Shown: positions 27,049 to 36,606 of the stretch, in pieces
Position numbering within the stretch: the first letter of the stretch is position 1
Layout of the letters: each line of letters opens with the position of its first letter
The notes under the pieces: model-generated
What the model was told of the DNA's origin: nothing
The model's database searches: none
What the model saw: the letters and a program-made list of their open reading frames with translations, nothing else
Position numbers and translations under genes: made by a program
DNA from: Acetobacter garciniae
Lineage (GTDB): Bacteria; Pseudomonadota; Alphaproteobacteria; Acetobacterales; Acetobacteraceae
Direction of reading: 5' to 3'
DNA length: 64,000 nt
Assembly: GCF_017377735.1 (NCBI RefSeq)
Contig: NZ_JAFVMH010000002.1
Location: forward strand, 496,001 to 560,000

Positions 27049-28763
27049 ACGCAGACAGGCATGATCAGTCCGCTTCCGGGGCGACCGGGGGGGACGGCGA
27101 TAATCAGGACGCGCTGGTGCGGCGTATCCGTTTTTCGATCATATGGGTCATTCCCATTATTTCCGTGCTGATTGCAGGCTTTCTGGTCTGGCGCAGTTTC
27201 ATGGATAACGGGCCTGACATCACGGTCGTGTTCGATACGGCGGACGGCATTACCAGCGGGCAGACCCAGGTCAAGAACAAGGCCGTGGTGCTGGGCACGG
27301 TCGAAGGCATTTCCCTGACCGATGACCTGCGCCATGTGCGCGTGCGGATCCGCATGAACAAGGGCACGGGCGACATGCTGACCGACAAGGCCCGGTTCTG
27401 GGTCGTGCGGCCGCGTATCAACGGGGCCAGCGTCACCGGGCTGGAAACGCTGATGTCGGGTGCGTATATCGCCTTCGATCCCGGGCTGGACACCACGGGC
27501 CGGCCCGCGGGCCGCCATGTCGCGACCTTTACCGGGCTGGAAGCACCACCCGGCGTGCGGTCCGACCAGCCGGGCCAGACCTATACGCTCGTCTCCGATA
27601 CGCTGGGCTCGATCGGGCAGGGGGCACCTGTCTTCTTCCGCGACGTGTCGGTGGGCGAAGTGCTGGGCTACACCATGCCGCCGGGCGGGCGCGGGCCGGT
27701 GCTGATCCAGATTTTCGTGCAAGAACCCTATGATCACTACCTGACCGCGTCATCGCGCTTCTGGAATGTCTCAGGCGTGAAGGTGGGTTTTGGCGCAGGC
27801 GGGCTCAAGGTGCAGTTGCAGTCCATTCAGGCCCTGTTCTCCGGCGGTGTGGCCTTCGGCCTCCCGCCCGAGGACACCGCTGCCTCCGCCCATGCGGCGC
27901 AGACCCCGGCCGATACGGTGTTCAAGCTGTACGACAGCAAGGAAGATGCCGATAACGCGGGCTATCACGAGCGCATGCCGCTGGCCACGTATCTGACATC
28001 CTCCGTCAAGGGGCTGGCCCCCGGCGCGCAGGTGGACATGTTCGGCATCCAGGTGGGCAATGTCACCAGCGTGAAGCTGGACCTGACATCCTCCCCCGGT
28101 CATCCGCGGGTGCGCGTGGGCATGGAAATCCAGCCCGAACGCGTGCTCTCGGCGCGTGAACTCCAGCATGGCGACCTGGTCGAGATGTTCCGCACCCTGG
28201 TGGCCAACGGCCTGCGCGCCTCCACCGACAGTGCCAGCTTCCTGACGGGTGAGGGCATGATCGCGCTCAACTTCGTCAAGAACCCCGACAATGCCACCAC
28301 CAGCATGGAAGGCCGCACGCTGGTCATTCCCGGCCAGGCCGGCGGCATGAGCGGGATCATGGATTCGCTGTCCACCATGACCGCGCGCCTGTCCGCCATG
28401 CCGTTCGAACAGATCGGTGCGAATGCCAACAACCTGCTGGCCCATGCGGATGCGACGCTGAACGGCCCGGATGTCAAGCAGTCGCTGGCCAGCCTGCGCC
28501 AGTCCTTGCAGAACTTCCAGGCTCTTTCGCACGATCTGCGCGAAGGGGTGGCCCCGCTGATGCAGCGCCTGCCGCAGATGGCCGACCAGCTCGACCAGGC
28601 GCTGCAAAACGCCAATCGCCTGCTGGCCAGCTATGGCGGCAACAGCGATTTCCACCGCAACCTGCAATCCATGGTCCTGCAACTGGGGCAAACGGCGCGA
28701 TCGCTGCGTTTTCTGTCCGATTTCCTGACCAACCATCCTTCCGCGCTGCTATCAGGACGATAG
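27045..28763 (+). CDS. pqiB: PqiB-family MCE-domain protein
   Basis: Periplasm-spanning MCE protein expected to form a hexameric tube with PqiA at one end and PqiC at the other. The 572 residues start at a GTG overlapping pqiA. A short cytoplasmic N-terminus is followed by one membrane helix (IWVIPIISVLIAGFLVWRSF, about 29-48) and three MCE repeats: ITVVFDTADGITSGQTQVK, then YTLVSDTLGSIGQGAPVFFR, then LYDSKEDADNAGYHERM and on. The C-terminal about 150 residues form a helical, coiled-coil segment with LRQSLQNFQALSHDLRE. Confidence 0.92.
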   Translation: MNADRHDQSASGATGGDGDNQDALVRRIRFSIIWVIPIISVLIAGFLVWRSFMDNGPDITVVFDTADGITSGQTQVKNKAVVLGTVEGISLTDDLRHVRVRIRMNKGTGDMLTDKARFWVVRPRINGASVTGLETLMSGAYIAFDPGLDTTGRPAGRHVATFTGLEAPPGVRSDQPGQTYTLVSDTLGSIGQGAPVFFRDVSVGEVLGYTMPPGGRGPVLIQIFVQEPYDHYLTASSRFWNVSGVKVGFGAGGLKVQLQSIQALFSGGVAFGLPPEDTAASAHAAQTPADTVFKLYDSKEDADNAGYHERMPLATYLTSSVKGLAPGAQVDMFGIQVGNVTSVKLDLTSSPGHPRVRVGMEIQPERVLSARELQHGDLVEMFRTLVANGLRASTDSASFLTGEGMIALNFVKNPDNATTSMEGRTLVIPGQAGGMSGIMDSLSTMTARLSAMPFEQIGANANNLLAHADATLNGPDVKQSLASLRQSLQNFQALSHDLREGVAPLMQRLPQMADQLDQALQNANRLLASYGGNSDFHRNLQSMVLQLGQTARSLRFLSDFLTNHPSALLSGR

Positions 28764-28767
28764 GATC

Positions 28768-29535
28768 ATGACACGTCATATGAAGGGGCAGAGGCTGGCC
28801 CGTTTTTCGTCTTCCGTTCCAGGTGCGGCCCGTGCCGTGCGCCAGCTTTCACGCCGGGGGGTGTTGCGGGGGGCTGGCTGTGCCGCCATGGCCGTGACCC
28901 TTGCGGGTTGCGGGGGCAGCGGGCCCACGCTGTACACGCTTTCGGTCGTGCCGGGTGCGGTCGTCACCCCGGCGGAAGGGGCTGCGGGCGCTCCTGCCTA
29001 TATAGAAGTGCGCCAGCCCTCGGTTGCATCGGGGCTGGACCGGGACCGGGTTGTCACGGCCGATAGCGGCTACAAGCTGGATGTTTCGGCGGGGGATGCC
29101 TGGGCCGATTCCCTGGCCGGGCAGGTCAGTCGCGTGCTGGCGGGCGATCTGGCCCAGCGCCTGCCTCGCAGCAATGTCTTTGTCGAAAACGACGCTGTCA
29201 CGGCCGAACCCCAGGCCTATGTGGAACTCTCGCTCAGCCGGTTTTCCACCGGGCCGTCGGGCCTTGTGGAACTGGACGCCATCCTGTCCGTCCAGCCGGC
29301 CATGGCAGGCGTGCCGGCCGGACAGTCGGGGACTGCAGGGGTGCCGCCCTTTATCCAGCGCGTGACCTTGCAGGGCCCGGCGGCGAGCAGCACCGTGAGC
29401 ATGGTGCAGGCACTCAGCCAGCTTGTGGGCCAGGTAGCTGACCTGGCCGCCCAGCGTTTGAGCATGCTGCCTGCATCCCGCCCCGTATCGCCGCACGCGG
29501 AAACACCCCCCACGCGCAAGACCCGCGCGCGCTAG
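28768..29535 (+). CDS. pqiC: PqiC-like outer-membrane lipoprotein
   Basis: Lipoprotein that anchors the PqiB tube to the outer membrane. The 255 residues have a lipobox LAGC (Cys48) after an unusually long n-region, with a twin-arginine-like SRRGVLRGAG at about 28-37 that may route it through Tat. The mature part fits the ABC-type transport auxiliary lipoprotein family (DUF330/PqiC): TLYTLSVVPG, IEVRQPSVASGLDRDRVV, AWADSLAGQVSRVLAGDLAQR. It starts four bases after pqiB and ends at the hairpin at 29539-29582. Confidence 0.88.
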   Translation: MTRHMKGQRLARFSSSVPGAARAVRQLSRRGVLRGAGCAAMAVTLAGCGGSGPTLYTLSVVPGAVVTPAEGAAGAPAYIEVRQPSVASGLDRDRVVTADSGYKLDVSAGDAWADSLAGQVSRVLAGDLAQRLPRSNVFVENDAVTAEPQAYVELSLSRFSTGPSGLVELDAILSVQPAMAGVPAGQSGTAGVPPFIQRVTLQGPAASSTVSMVQALSQLVGQVADLAAQRLSMLPASRPVSPHAETPPTRKTRAR

Positions 29536-29538
29536 CAG

Positions 29539-29582
29539 AGAGCACCCGAAATCCGCAGCCTGCGGGGCGGTTTTCGGGCTCT
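29539..29582 (+). terminator. Hairpin terminator of pqiABC
   Basis: AGAGCACCCGAAA (29539-29551) pairs, with one bulged base, to TTTCGGGCTCT (29572-29582). It lies four bases after the pqiC stop, and ATTTCC follows. Confidence 0.65.
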
Positions 29583-30182
29583 ATTTCCTCCCTCGTCAAT
29601 CATGAGAAATGCGTCGGGCGGGTCGGTTGATAACCGCCCGCTTGCCCCATTGCCGTGTCGCCACGCAGCGGGTGGCGCAGGTTGGCGGGGTATTTTTCGC
29701 CGCCCACGGGCCAGATGAGTCCGAGAAAGACAGGCGTGATATCGTTATTGTATAGAAACGATTTAAGTTATACAGAAATTGTATTGATAAACCCTGATGT
29801 GGTTGCGCAGGCATTTCTTTCAGAAAAAACGGATAATAATTTTATTCGAAACAGTGCGTGAAATGTAAAAAGTCGCACAATATGAATATTTTAAAATAAA
29901 TGAGACAATAAAGAGTATAAGAAAAGATGATTATTTTCCCGGCAGGAAAAATATTTTTTCCGTTCTATGCCTGATCGATGGGCGTTGGTCTGAACACCAG
30001 CAGCCTGCACTGTCATGACCAGAATTCAACCCGTTGGTACCATTTGTGTAATATCGGCTGTTTTTAGCGCTTTTCCGGTATGTGGCGGGCCGTGTCAGTT
30101 CCATTCAGTTTCGAGTCCGAAATAAGCCAGCATTTCAGATATGGAATGGTGATCATGCGTATGCCGAATAGCGCTAAGCCGC
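29583..30182. other. Long AT-rich non-coding region upstream of the TonB receptor
   Basis: About 600 bases without a convincing gene. Composition drops sharply to AT-rich at about 29740-29965. A palindrome-like GGAAAAATATTTTTTCC (29945-29961) and a GATAATAATTTTATT stretch near 29832, loosely Fur-box-like, are visible. Iron control of the receptor is plausible, but neither site is a good match. Confidence 0.45.
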
Positions 30183-30257
30183 ATGAAAACTGACGAATAC
30201 TATGAACGGATTTTTTTTGAGGAGGTGTCCGCACGGATCGCGGCACTGAAGGATTGA
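30183..30257 (+). CDS. Possible 24-residue leader ORF before the TonB receptor
   Basis: ATG 30183 to TGA 30255-30257 encodes MKTDEYYERI, FFEEVSARIA, ALKD, a well-mixed sequence of acidic and hydrophobic residues. Its stop abuts an in-frame ATG (30258) of the receptor reading frame, which has GAAGGA just before it. This could couple receptor translation to the leader. The ribosome-binding site of the leader itself is weak. It could equally be chance or a remnant. Confidence 0.3.
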   Translation: MKTDEYYERIFFEEVSARIAALKD

Positions 30258-30296
30258 ATGAGACGGCGAAGCGGGCCAACCAAGGGTGGTATCGTC

Positions 30297-32729
30297 ATGA
30301 AGTCTACAAAATTACTGTCGTTCCTTTTATTGACCTCCTGTATCGTGGCAATTCCCGACACGCTCTTTCCCGCCATGGCGGCAACAGGGGTGTCCAAGGC
30401 CGGTGGGGTAAAAGCACGCAAGGCCGCAACATCCAAAACTGTCACGCCCAAGACGGGGTCATCCCGTGTTGTCGCCGCCAGGACCGGAACACCGGTCAGG
30501 GCGCGCAGCCATGCCGATCTCAATTCCCGCTCGCGCGAGGAACTGATGGTCTCTTCCATGCGCCGGACCGGTGCCGGGGCCACGGAGACCATGACGCGTG
30601 TGGAAATGGACAAGTTCGTGCAGGGCAGCAGCCCGATGATGATGCTGTCGCGCAAGCCGGGTATCAACTTCGTGGCGAACGACCCTCTGGGCGTGGATAC
30701 GTGGGGGTCCAGCCTGTATATGCGCGGCTTCCAGCAAAGCCAGCTTGGCGTGACACTGGATGGCGTGCCGCTGGGGGCGCAGGATTATTATACCTATAAC
30801 GGGCAGAGCATCAATTTTTCCATCCTGTCCGATAATATCGAACGCATGGATGTCTCGGACGGGGGTGGGGATGTGGAAGTGCCCTCCACCACCAATCTGG
30901 GCGGGTCCATCCAGATCACCTCGTCCGATCCGCACGATCATTACGGCGGAAAAGTCTCGCAGATGTTCGGCAGCTATAACGCCTTCCGTACCTATGCCCG
31001 CGTGGATAGCGGCAGGCTGAACGCCTCGGGCACGAAATTCATGGTGTCCTATGCGCGTTCGGACGGGAATAAATGGAAAGGCTCGGGCGAGCAGTTCGAC
31101 CAGCAGATGAACGCCAAGATCGTGCAGCCCATAGGCGAGCAGAGCAGCATAAAGGCATTCTTCAACTGGAACGACGCGACCCAGTTCAACTATGCCGACC
31201 AGACCATAGACATGCTGAACCGCTTGGGCCACCACAACGATTATTATTATCCCAATTATAATGCGGCCTATCAGGCGGCGGCAGGTAATTTCAGCGGCGC
31301 TCTGGCGCAATATAATTCACTGCCGGGGTCCGATGCGCTGGACGCGTCCTATTTCGATGGTGTGACCCATGCGGTCGATTACCTGGGCGGGCTGAACGCG
31401 CATCTGGTGCTGAACCGGCATCTGGAATGGAATTCCGTCATTTACGGACAGGCCGAAAACCACTGGGGCACCTGGACCACGCCTTATGTGCCATCACCCA
31501 GCGGGTCGCTTTTGTCCGAGCAGGTCAATTTCGGCGGCAACCAGAAATTCGGTTTTACATCCGCCATCCGCTACCAGCTTCCCAAGAACACCATCGATAC
31601 TGGCGTGTGGTATGAAAACAACCGTTACCATATCGACCAGTATATGTACGCCCAGCCTTTCCCCGGTGAGGGAACGCCCGTCAGCGGCGTGCTGCATAAT
31701 TTCGGCACGCCGTTCCAGCATAACTGGGGCGAGAATTTCAACACCAACACGTTCCAGTTCCATCTGGAAGACACCTACCGCCCGCTTTCGACCCTGACGC
31801 TGAAAGCAGGGTTCAAATCCATGCTGGTCACGACAGTTGGCGGTGCGACCGCCAACGATGCCGATTATAACGGCCAGTCCCAACTGGCCAATGGCAGCCT
31901 GACCAGTGCGAAGGCGTTCTTGCCGCATTTCAACGGTGTGTGGCATTTCCTGCCTGGCCACGAAGTCTATTTCGATATCGCGCGCAACATGCGGGCCTAT
32001 AGTTATGGTGGCTACCAGCTTGGTTCGGCCTTTGGCGGCATTGCCAACCAGGAGACGTTCAACAGCCTGAAAAACACGCTCCGGCCTGAAACCGCCTGGG
32101 TGTACGATGTCGGGTATCGCTATAATTCCAATATCGTCACTGGTTCTCTCAACCTCTACCACGCGGATTTCTCAAACCGCCTGCAAAACCTGACGGCGGG
32201 CACCATTACGCAGCCGGTCTCCACCGTCGTGAACGTGGGCAGTGTCAGCATGTATGGCGTGGATGCGTCGTTCACGGTGCGGCCGATCAGGAATCTCTCG
32301 ATCACCAACAGCATCAGCTACAATCACTCGACCTATGGCGACAATATCCAGGACCAGGGCGTGACCTATAACCTGGCCGGGAAAAAGGTGATCGCGTATC
32401 CACAGTTGATGTACAAGGCCAATATTACCTACGCGTATCGTGCGGCGACCGTTTACCTGGACACCAATTACATGTCCAAGCGCTATTTCAGCTATATCAA
32501 CGACATGTCCGTACCCGGCTACTGGATGACGTCGCTAGGGGCGAGCTACAAGTTCGGCAAGGTCGGGCCGCTGCACAACCTGAAATTCGATCTCAATATC
32601 TATAACCTGACCAATATTTCCTATATTTCCCAGATCGGGGAAAACGGCTTTCCGCTCTCGGGGGATTACCAGTCGGCACTGGCTGGCTCGCCGCGCACCT
32701 ATTTCGGCACGATCAGCACGGAGTTCTAG
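30297..32729 (+). CDS. TonB-dependent outer-membrane receptor
   Basis: Active importer for a siderophore, metal complex or other scarce compound, energised by TonB. From ATG 30297 the protein is 810 residues with a signal peptide (MKSTKLLSFLLLTSCIVAIP, cut near 29). ATG 30258 is a possible earlier start with a better ribosome-binding site. A TonB-box-like EELMVSS lies near 82-88, then the plug with PGINFVANDPLG, SSLYMRGFQQSQLGVTLDG and SINFSILSDNIERMDV, then a 22-strand-type barrel ending in STEF with the terminal Phe. The substrate cannot be told; no regulator or transporter genes adjoin it. Confidence 0.93.
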   Translation: MKSTKLLSFLLLTSCIVAIPDTLFPAMAATGVSKAGGVKARKAATSKTVTPKTGSSRVVAARTGTPVRARSHADLNSRSREELMVSSMRRTGAGATETMTRVEMDKFVQGSSPMMMLSRKPGINFVANDPLGVDTWGSSLYMRGFQQSQLGVTLDGVPLGAQDYYTYNGQSINFSILSDNIERMDVSDGGGDVEVPSTTNLGGSIQITSSDPHDHYGGKVSQMFGSYNAFRTYARVDSGRLNASGTKFMVSYARSDGNKWKGSGEQFDQQMNAKIVQPIGEQSSIKAFFNWNDATQFNYADQTIDMLNRLGHHNDYYYPNYNAAYQAAAGNFSGALAQYNSLPGSDALDASYFDGVTHAVDYLGGLNAHLVLNRHLEWNSVIYGQAENHWGTWTTPYVPSPSGSLLSEQVNFGGNQKFGFTSAIRYQLPKNTIDTGVWYENNRYHIDQYMYAQPFPGEGTPVSGVLHNFGTPFQHNWGENFNTNTFQFHLEDTYRPLSTLTLKAGFKSMLVTTVGGATANDADYNGQSQLANGSLTSAKAFLPHFNGVWHFLPGHEVYFDIARNMRAYSYGGYQLGSAFGGIANQETFNSLKNTLRPETAWVYDVGYRYNSNIVTGSLNLYHADFSNRLQNLTAGTITQPVSTVVNVGSVSMYGVDASFTVRPIRNLSITNSISYNHSTYGDNIQDQGVTYNLAGKKVIAYPQLMYKANITYAYRAATVYLDTNYMSKRYFSYINDMSVPGYWMTSLGASYKFGKVGPLHNLKFDLNIYNLTNISYISQIGENGFPLSGDYQSALAGSPRTYFGTISTEF

Positions 32730-32935
32730 GAAAGATCTGCCAGACCGCGGTGCGGGGGAGTGCGCCCCTGCATGCGCGGTGGTGGTGGGAATGTGCCGCC
32801 CCTATGGTGTGCCCCTGCGGTTCCTGTTACGTCCCCCGCCCTGGCGCGGTAAGGCTTCTCCTGCGTGGCATTTGCCCGTAACACGGTTGCAGGCAGCCCT
32901 GGGGCCCGCTGCCTGAGCGAAGTGGTGGAGTGTCC

Positions 32936-34114
32936 ATGAACCAGCCAAGATCGATCCAGCAGGGGCGGGGACAGCATCCCCTCGTGCGGAGCCGGGGTGA
33001 CGCGCCCGCGCGCGTGATGAACGAGGAACTGTTTTTCGACCTGGTCTATGTGTTCCTGGTCACCCAGATCAGCCACGGGCTTTTGCACCATCTCGGCTGG
33101 CTTGGGGCGTTCCAGACGCTGATATTATGGTTCGCGGCGTGGCTGGGCTGGCAATATACCGGCTGGGTGACCAACTGGTTCGACCCGACCCATCCCGCCT
33201 TGCGCGGTGTGCTGTTCGCCACCATGGCGCTGGCCTTGCTGTGCGGGGCGGCCGCCCCCGACGCCTTCGGGCCGCGCGGGCTGGTTTTTGCGGTGTGCTT
33301 TGCGGCCATGCAGGTCGGGCGTTCGGCCTTTATCGTGTGGCGTCTGCCCGCCACGCACCCGCTGGCCCCCAACTATCGCCGTATTCTGGGCTGGGGCATG
33401 ATTGCCGCGTGTTTCTGGGTTGGCGGGGGGCTTGCCGGGGCCGACGGGCGGCTGGTGTTATGGAGCATTGCGGTTCTGTGCGAATATATTTCGCCCATGT
33501 TCGGCTTCTGGCTGCCGGGGCTGGGCCGGTCCCAGACCTCTGACTGGACCATTTCGGGCAGCCATCTGGTGGAACGCTGCCAGTTATTCGTGATTGTGGC
33601 ATTGGGCGAAACCATCATGGCTTCGGGCCTGTCCATGGCGGAGGCCGAACATTGGACGGTTGCCGAGCTGGCGGGGTTCGGTGCGAGCTTTGCCTGCACC
33701 CTGGCCATGTGGTGGCTGTATTTTGGCACATCGAGCGAGGAGGCCGAGCACGCCATTGCCCGCTCGGCCGATCCCGGGCGCATGGGGGCGTATTTTCATT
33801 ACCTCCATGCCGCGCTGATCGCAGGGATCATTGTGGTGGCGGTCGGCATGGATCTGCTGCTTGAAAACCCGTGGGAATCGGCTGAAGGGGCGCGGGGCCT
33901 GGTCATGATGCTGGGCCCGATGCTGTACTTGCTGGCCACGGCACTTTATCGCTGGGTGGCCACGCGCCGCGTGGCGCGCGCGCAGGTGGTGGGCGCGGTC
34001 GTGCTGGCGGGGCTGGCGGTGGTGGGGCAGTCCCTGCCCATGCTGGCTCTTGGCTGGCTGGGCACCACCATCCTGCTGGTGGTGAGCTGGCGGCGAAAGC
34101 CCTGTCCGGCCTGA
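32936..34114 (+). CDS. LtrA-family low-temperature-requirement membrane protein
   Basis: 392 residues. The N-terminus carries the family signature NEELFFDLVYVFLVTQISHGL, followed by about ten hydrophobic helices, a conserved HLVERCQLFVIVALGETIMA block and a small-residue C-terminal half. The biochemical role of LtrA proteins is not established. The ATG at 32936 follows GGTGGAG; an in-frame GTG six bases earlier is possible. It appears to be a single gene between the receptor and the flagellar cluster. Confidence 0.85.
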   Translation: MNQPRSIQQGRGQHPLVRSRGDAPARVMNEELFFDLVYVFLVTQISHGLLHHLGWLGAFQTLILWFAAWLGWQYTGWVTNWFDPTHPALRGVLFATMALALLCGAAAPDAFGPRGLVFAVCFAAMQVGRSAFIVWRLPATHPLAPNYRRILGWGMIAACFWVGGGLAGADGRLVLWSIAVLCEYISPMFGFWLPGLGRSQTSDWTISGSHLVERCQLFVIVALGETIMASGLSMAEAEHWTVAELAGFGASFACTLAMWWLYFGTSSEEAEHAIARSADPGRMGAYFHYLHAALIAGIIVVAVGMDLLLENPWESAEGARGLVMMLGPMLYLLATALYRWVATRRVARAQVVGAVVLAGLAVVGQSLPMLALGWLGTTILLVVSWRRKPCPA

Positions 34115-34263
34115 CCGACCCTGCCAGGCGTGGCAGCCCCTGGCATGGGTACGGAATTTGCAGGGGCAAGTCAGGTGTGGATATAAGGGACAAAAGACGA
34201 TATGGTAACGATTGAAGGTGTATCCATGTCCTGGGCTGCGACCGGGAATGAAGGGTTGGATTG

Positions 34264-35100
34264 ATGAGCATCTCGACTGTCTCGCCTGTGTCCCAGTATG
34301 TCAGCGCCGTGAAGGATGAAACCTCGGCGGCGGCTACCTATGCCATCACGGATGCGACGACCAAGAGCGAAGTGGCGACCTTCACCAAGGATGCGGCCTC
34401 CATCACCTCGGCCGACGGGTTGCTCAAGAACTATTCGGCCTTGCAGGTGGTGCTTGGCGCCTACGGGCTCAGCTCCATCTCGGGGGAGACGGCGCTGATC
34501 AAGGATCTGCTGACCCAGGACCCCACATCGTCCAAATCGCTGGCGAAATCCTCGGGCAATGCGACATGGCTCGCCTTTGCCGATGCCTTCAGCACCTGGG
34601 GTGAAAATGGCGGGTCGTCCTCGACCTCTCCCTTCACGTCCGATCTCATCAGTTCGATCACCTCGCAGTTCGAGGAAACCCAGTACGAAAACAATACCGC
34701 CAATACCGATAGCGGTCTTGGCAACGCGCTTTATTTCACCCGCAAGATGGGGAGCGTGACCTCCATTGCGGGGCTGATGTCTGACCCGACCCTGCTGAAG
34801 GTGGTCGAAACCACGCTGGGTTACGATCCCGACCAGTTCGGGGCGCTCGATTACAGCCAGCAGACCCGTATCCTGACGAGCAAGGTCGACCTGTCCAAGC
34901 TTTCCACGCCCGATGAAATCCAGAAATACGCCGAAAAATACCTGGCTATGCTGCAGATCAATCCGCAGACGCCCGAGAAGGACGCGACCATGATGGACCT
35001 GTTCGGCGGCAGTTCGGATGACAGTTCCATCGTCCAGTTGTTTGGCGGGAGCAGCAGCAGTTCCTCGTCATTCAGCAGTTCGTATTCCAGCCTGTTCTAA
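34264..35100 (+). CDS. DUF1217-family flagellar protein
   Basis: 278 residues rich in Ser, Thr and Asp, with no signal peptide or membrane segment. The repeated pattern (FTKDAASITSADGLLKNYSA, TSKVDLSKLSTPDEIQKYAE) and the position immediately before fliI fit the DUF1217 proteins found in alphaproteobacterial flagellar loci. The function is unknown; export or rod-related roles have been supposed. The C-terminus is a run of Ser (GGSSSSSSSF). It probably opens the operon running to flgD. Confidence 0.7.
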   Translation: MSISTVSPVSQYVSAVKDETSAAATYAITDATTKSEVATFTKDAASITSADGLLKNYSALQVVLGAYGLSSISGETALIKDLLTQDPTSSKSLAKSSGNATWLAFADAFSTWGENGGSSSTSPFTSDLISSITSQFEETQYENNTANTDSGLGNALYFTRKMGSVTSIAGLMSDPTLLKVVETTLGYDPDQFGALDYSQQTRILTSKVDLSKLSTPDEIQKYAEKYLAMLQINPQTPEKDATMMDLFGGSSDDSSIVQLFGGSSSSSSSFSSSYSSLF

Positions 35101-35166
35101 GGGCGGCGCGCGCGTGCGAACGCCCGGCCCACCTGCCATGATCAGCCCGGCCCACGGCCTGCTTAC

Positions 35167-36606
35167 GTGAGCACGCCGCCCGACCCCTTGTCGAAGTCCA
35201 TCGATTTCGCGGCGGGTCTGCCCAATATTCTCGAAGCGATACAGGATGCGGTGGCCCGCCCGGGCTATGACGTGCCGGTTGGTGTGCTTGAAGGGCGCGT
35301 GGTCGGGCTTTCAGGGCTGACGGTCTCACTCAGTGGGCTGTGCGATTTTACGGGGGTTGGGGATCGTGTCAGCATTTTCGGGCTGGACGGGCGCGAAACC
35401 ATTGCCGAAATCGTCGCCTTTCGCGCGGATCTGGCCATTGCCATGCCGTATGGATCCCTTGAAGGGATCGGTTCGGGGTGCAAGGCGACCTTCCAGCTTT
35501 TCGATCAGGAGCAAAGGCGCAAGCGCGCGGGCGGTACGCTGGTTGTCAATGCCTCCTGGACCGGGCGTGTGCTCGACCCCATGGGCAGGCCGATCGACGG
35601 CAGGGGCCCGCTCCTGCCCGGCGGCACGCCGCAGCGGCTGCATGCCTCCCCGCCCGATGCCGCGTTAAGGGCGCGGCTGGGCCCGCGTATCGATCTGGGG
35701 GTGCGGGCACTCAACCTGTTCGCGACCTGTCGGCAGGGGCAGAGGCTGGGCCTGTTCGCGGGCTCGGGGGTTGGCAAATCCACCCTTATGGGCATGCTGG
35801 CCCGCAATACCGCGTGCGACGTGGCGGTCATTGCGCTGGTGGGTGAACGTGGGCGCGAAGTGCGCGAATTCGTTGAGGACGATCTGGGCCCCGAAGGGCT
35901 GGCCAAGTCCGTTGTGGTGGTCGCAACCTCCGACACCTCCCCCCTCATGCGCAGGGAGGCAGCGTATACCGCCATGGCGGCGGCCGAATATTTCCGCGAC
36001 CAGGGCAAGTCCGTGCTTTTGCTCATGGATAGCGTGACCCGCTTCTGCCAGGCCCTGCGCGAGATTGGCCTGTCCTCGGGCGAGCCACCCGCTACGCGGG
36101 GGTATCCGCCCAGCGTGTTCGCCGAACTGCCCCGCCTGCTCGAACGCGCGGGCCCCGGCCTTGCGGGGGCGGATGGCAAGGCAGGCCAGATCACGGCCAT
36201 GTTCTCCGTCCTTGTCGAGGGGGATGACCATAACGAACCGGTGACGGATGCCGTGCGCGGTATTCTGGACGGGCATGTGGTCATGGAACGGCGCATTGCG
36301 GAATCCGGTCGTTATCCCGCCATCAATGTGCTGCGCTCCCTCTCGCGCACCGTGCCTGGGTGCAATTCGGCGGCGGAAAACGCCCTGGTGCAGGAAGCCC
36401 GGGCCGATCTGTCCACCTGGGATGAAATGCAGGACATGGTGCGCCTAGGTGCCTACCGACAGGGCACGGACCCCAAGGTGGACAAGGCCATTCGCGTGGC
36501 CCCGGCCATTGAGGACGTGCTCAGGCAGGGGCGGGGCGAGAAGGCCACGCTGGAAGAAAGCTTCGCGGCGTTGCGCACGGCGCTTTCCAAGTCCGGGTCC
36601 GCATAA
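35167..36606 (+). CDS. fliI: Flagellum-specific export ATPase FliI
   Basis: Hexameric ATPase of the flagellar type III export apparatus. The 479 residues have Walker A AGSGVGKST (about 198-206), VALVGERGREVREF, Walker B LLLMDSVTRF and SRTVPGCNSAAENALVQEAR near the C-terminus. The GTG at 35167 has a poor ribosome-binding site, but no better start is visible. The stop overlaps the next start (TAATG at 36604-36608), linking it to fliJ. Confidence 0.95.
   Translation: MSTPPDPLSKSIDFAAGLPNILEAIQDAVARPGYDVPVGVLEGRVVGLSGLTVSLSGLCDFTGVGDRVSIFGLDGRETIAEIVAFRADLAIAMPYGSLEGIGSGCKATFQLFDQEQRRKRAGGTLVVNASWTGRVLDPMGRPIDGRGPLLPGGTPQRLHASPPDAALRARLGPRIDLGVRALNLFATCRQGQRLGLFAGSGVGKSTLMGMLARNTACDVAVIALVGERGREVREFVEDDLGPEGLAKSVVVVATSDTSPLMRREAAYTAMAAAEYFRDQGKSVLLLMDSVTRFCQALREIGLSSGEPPATRGYPPSVFAELPRLLERAGPGLAGADGKAGQITAMFSVLVEGDDHNEPVTDAVRGILDGHVVMERRIAESGRYPAINVLRSLSRTVPGCNSAAENALVQEARADLSTWDEMQDMVRLGAYRQGTDPKVDKAIRVAPAIEDVLRQGRGEKATLEESFAALRTALSKSGSA

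Noticed and set aside
29655..29861. A 68-codon open frame in the AT-rich gap before the TonB receptor
   Set aside because: No ribosome-binding site and an abrupt composition change inside the frame; it looks accidental.
34120..34165. TGGCA...TTGCA sequences upstream of the flagellar operon as a sigma-54 promoter
   Set aside because: The GG and GC elements are not at the required 10-base separation in any pairing.
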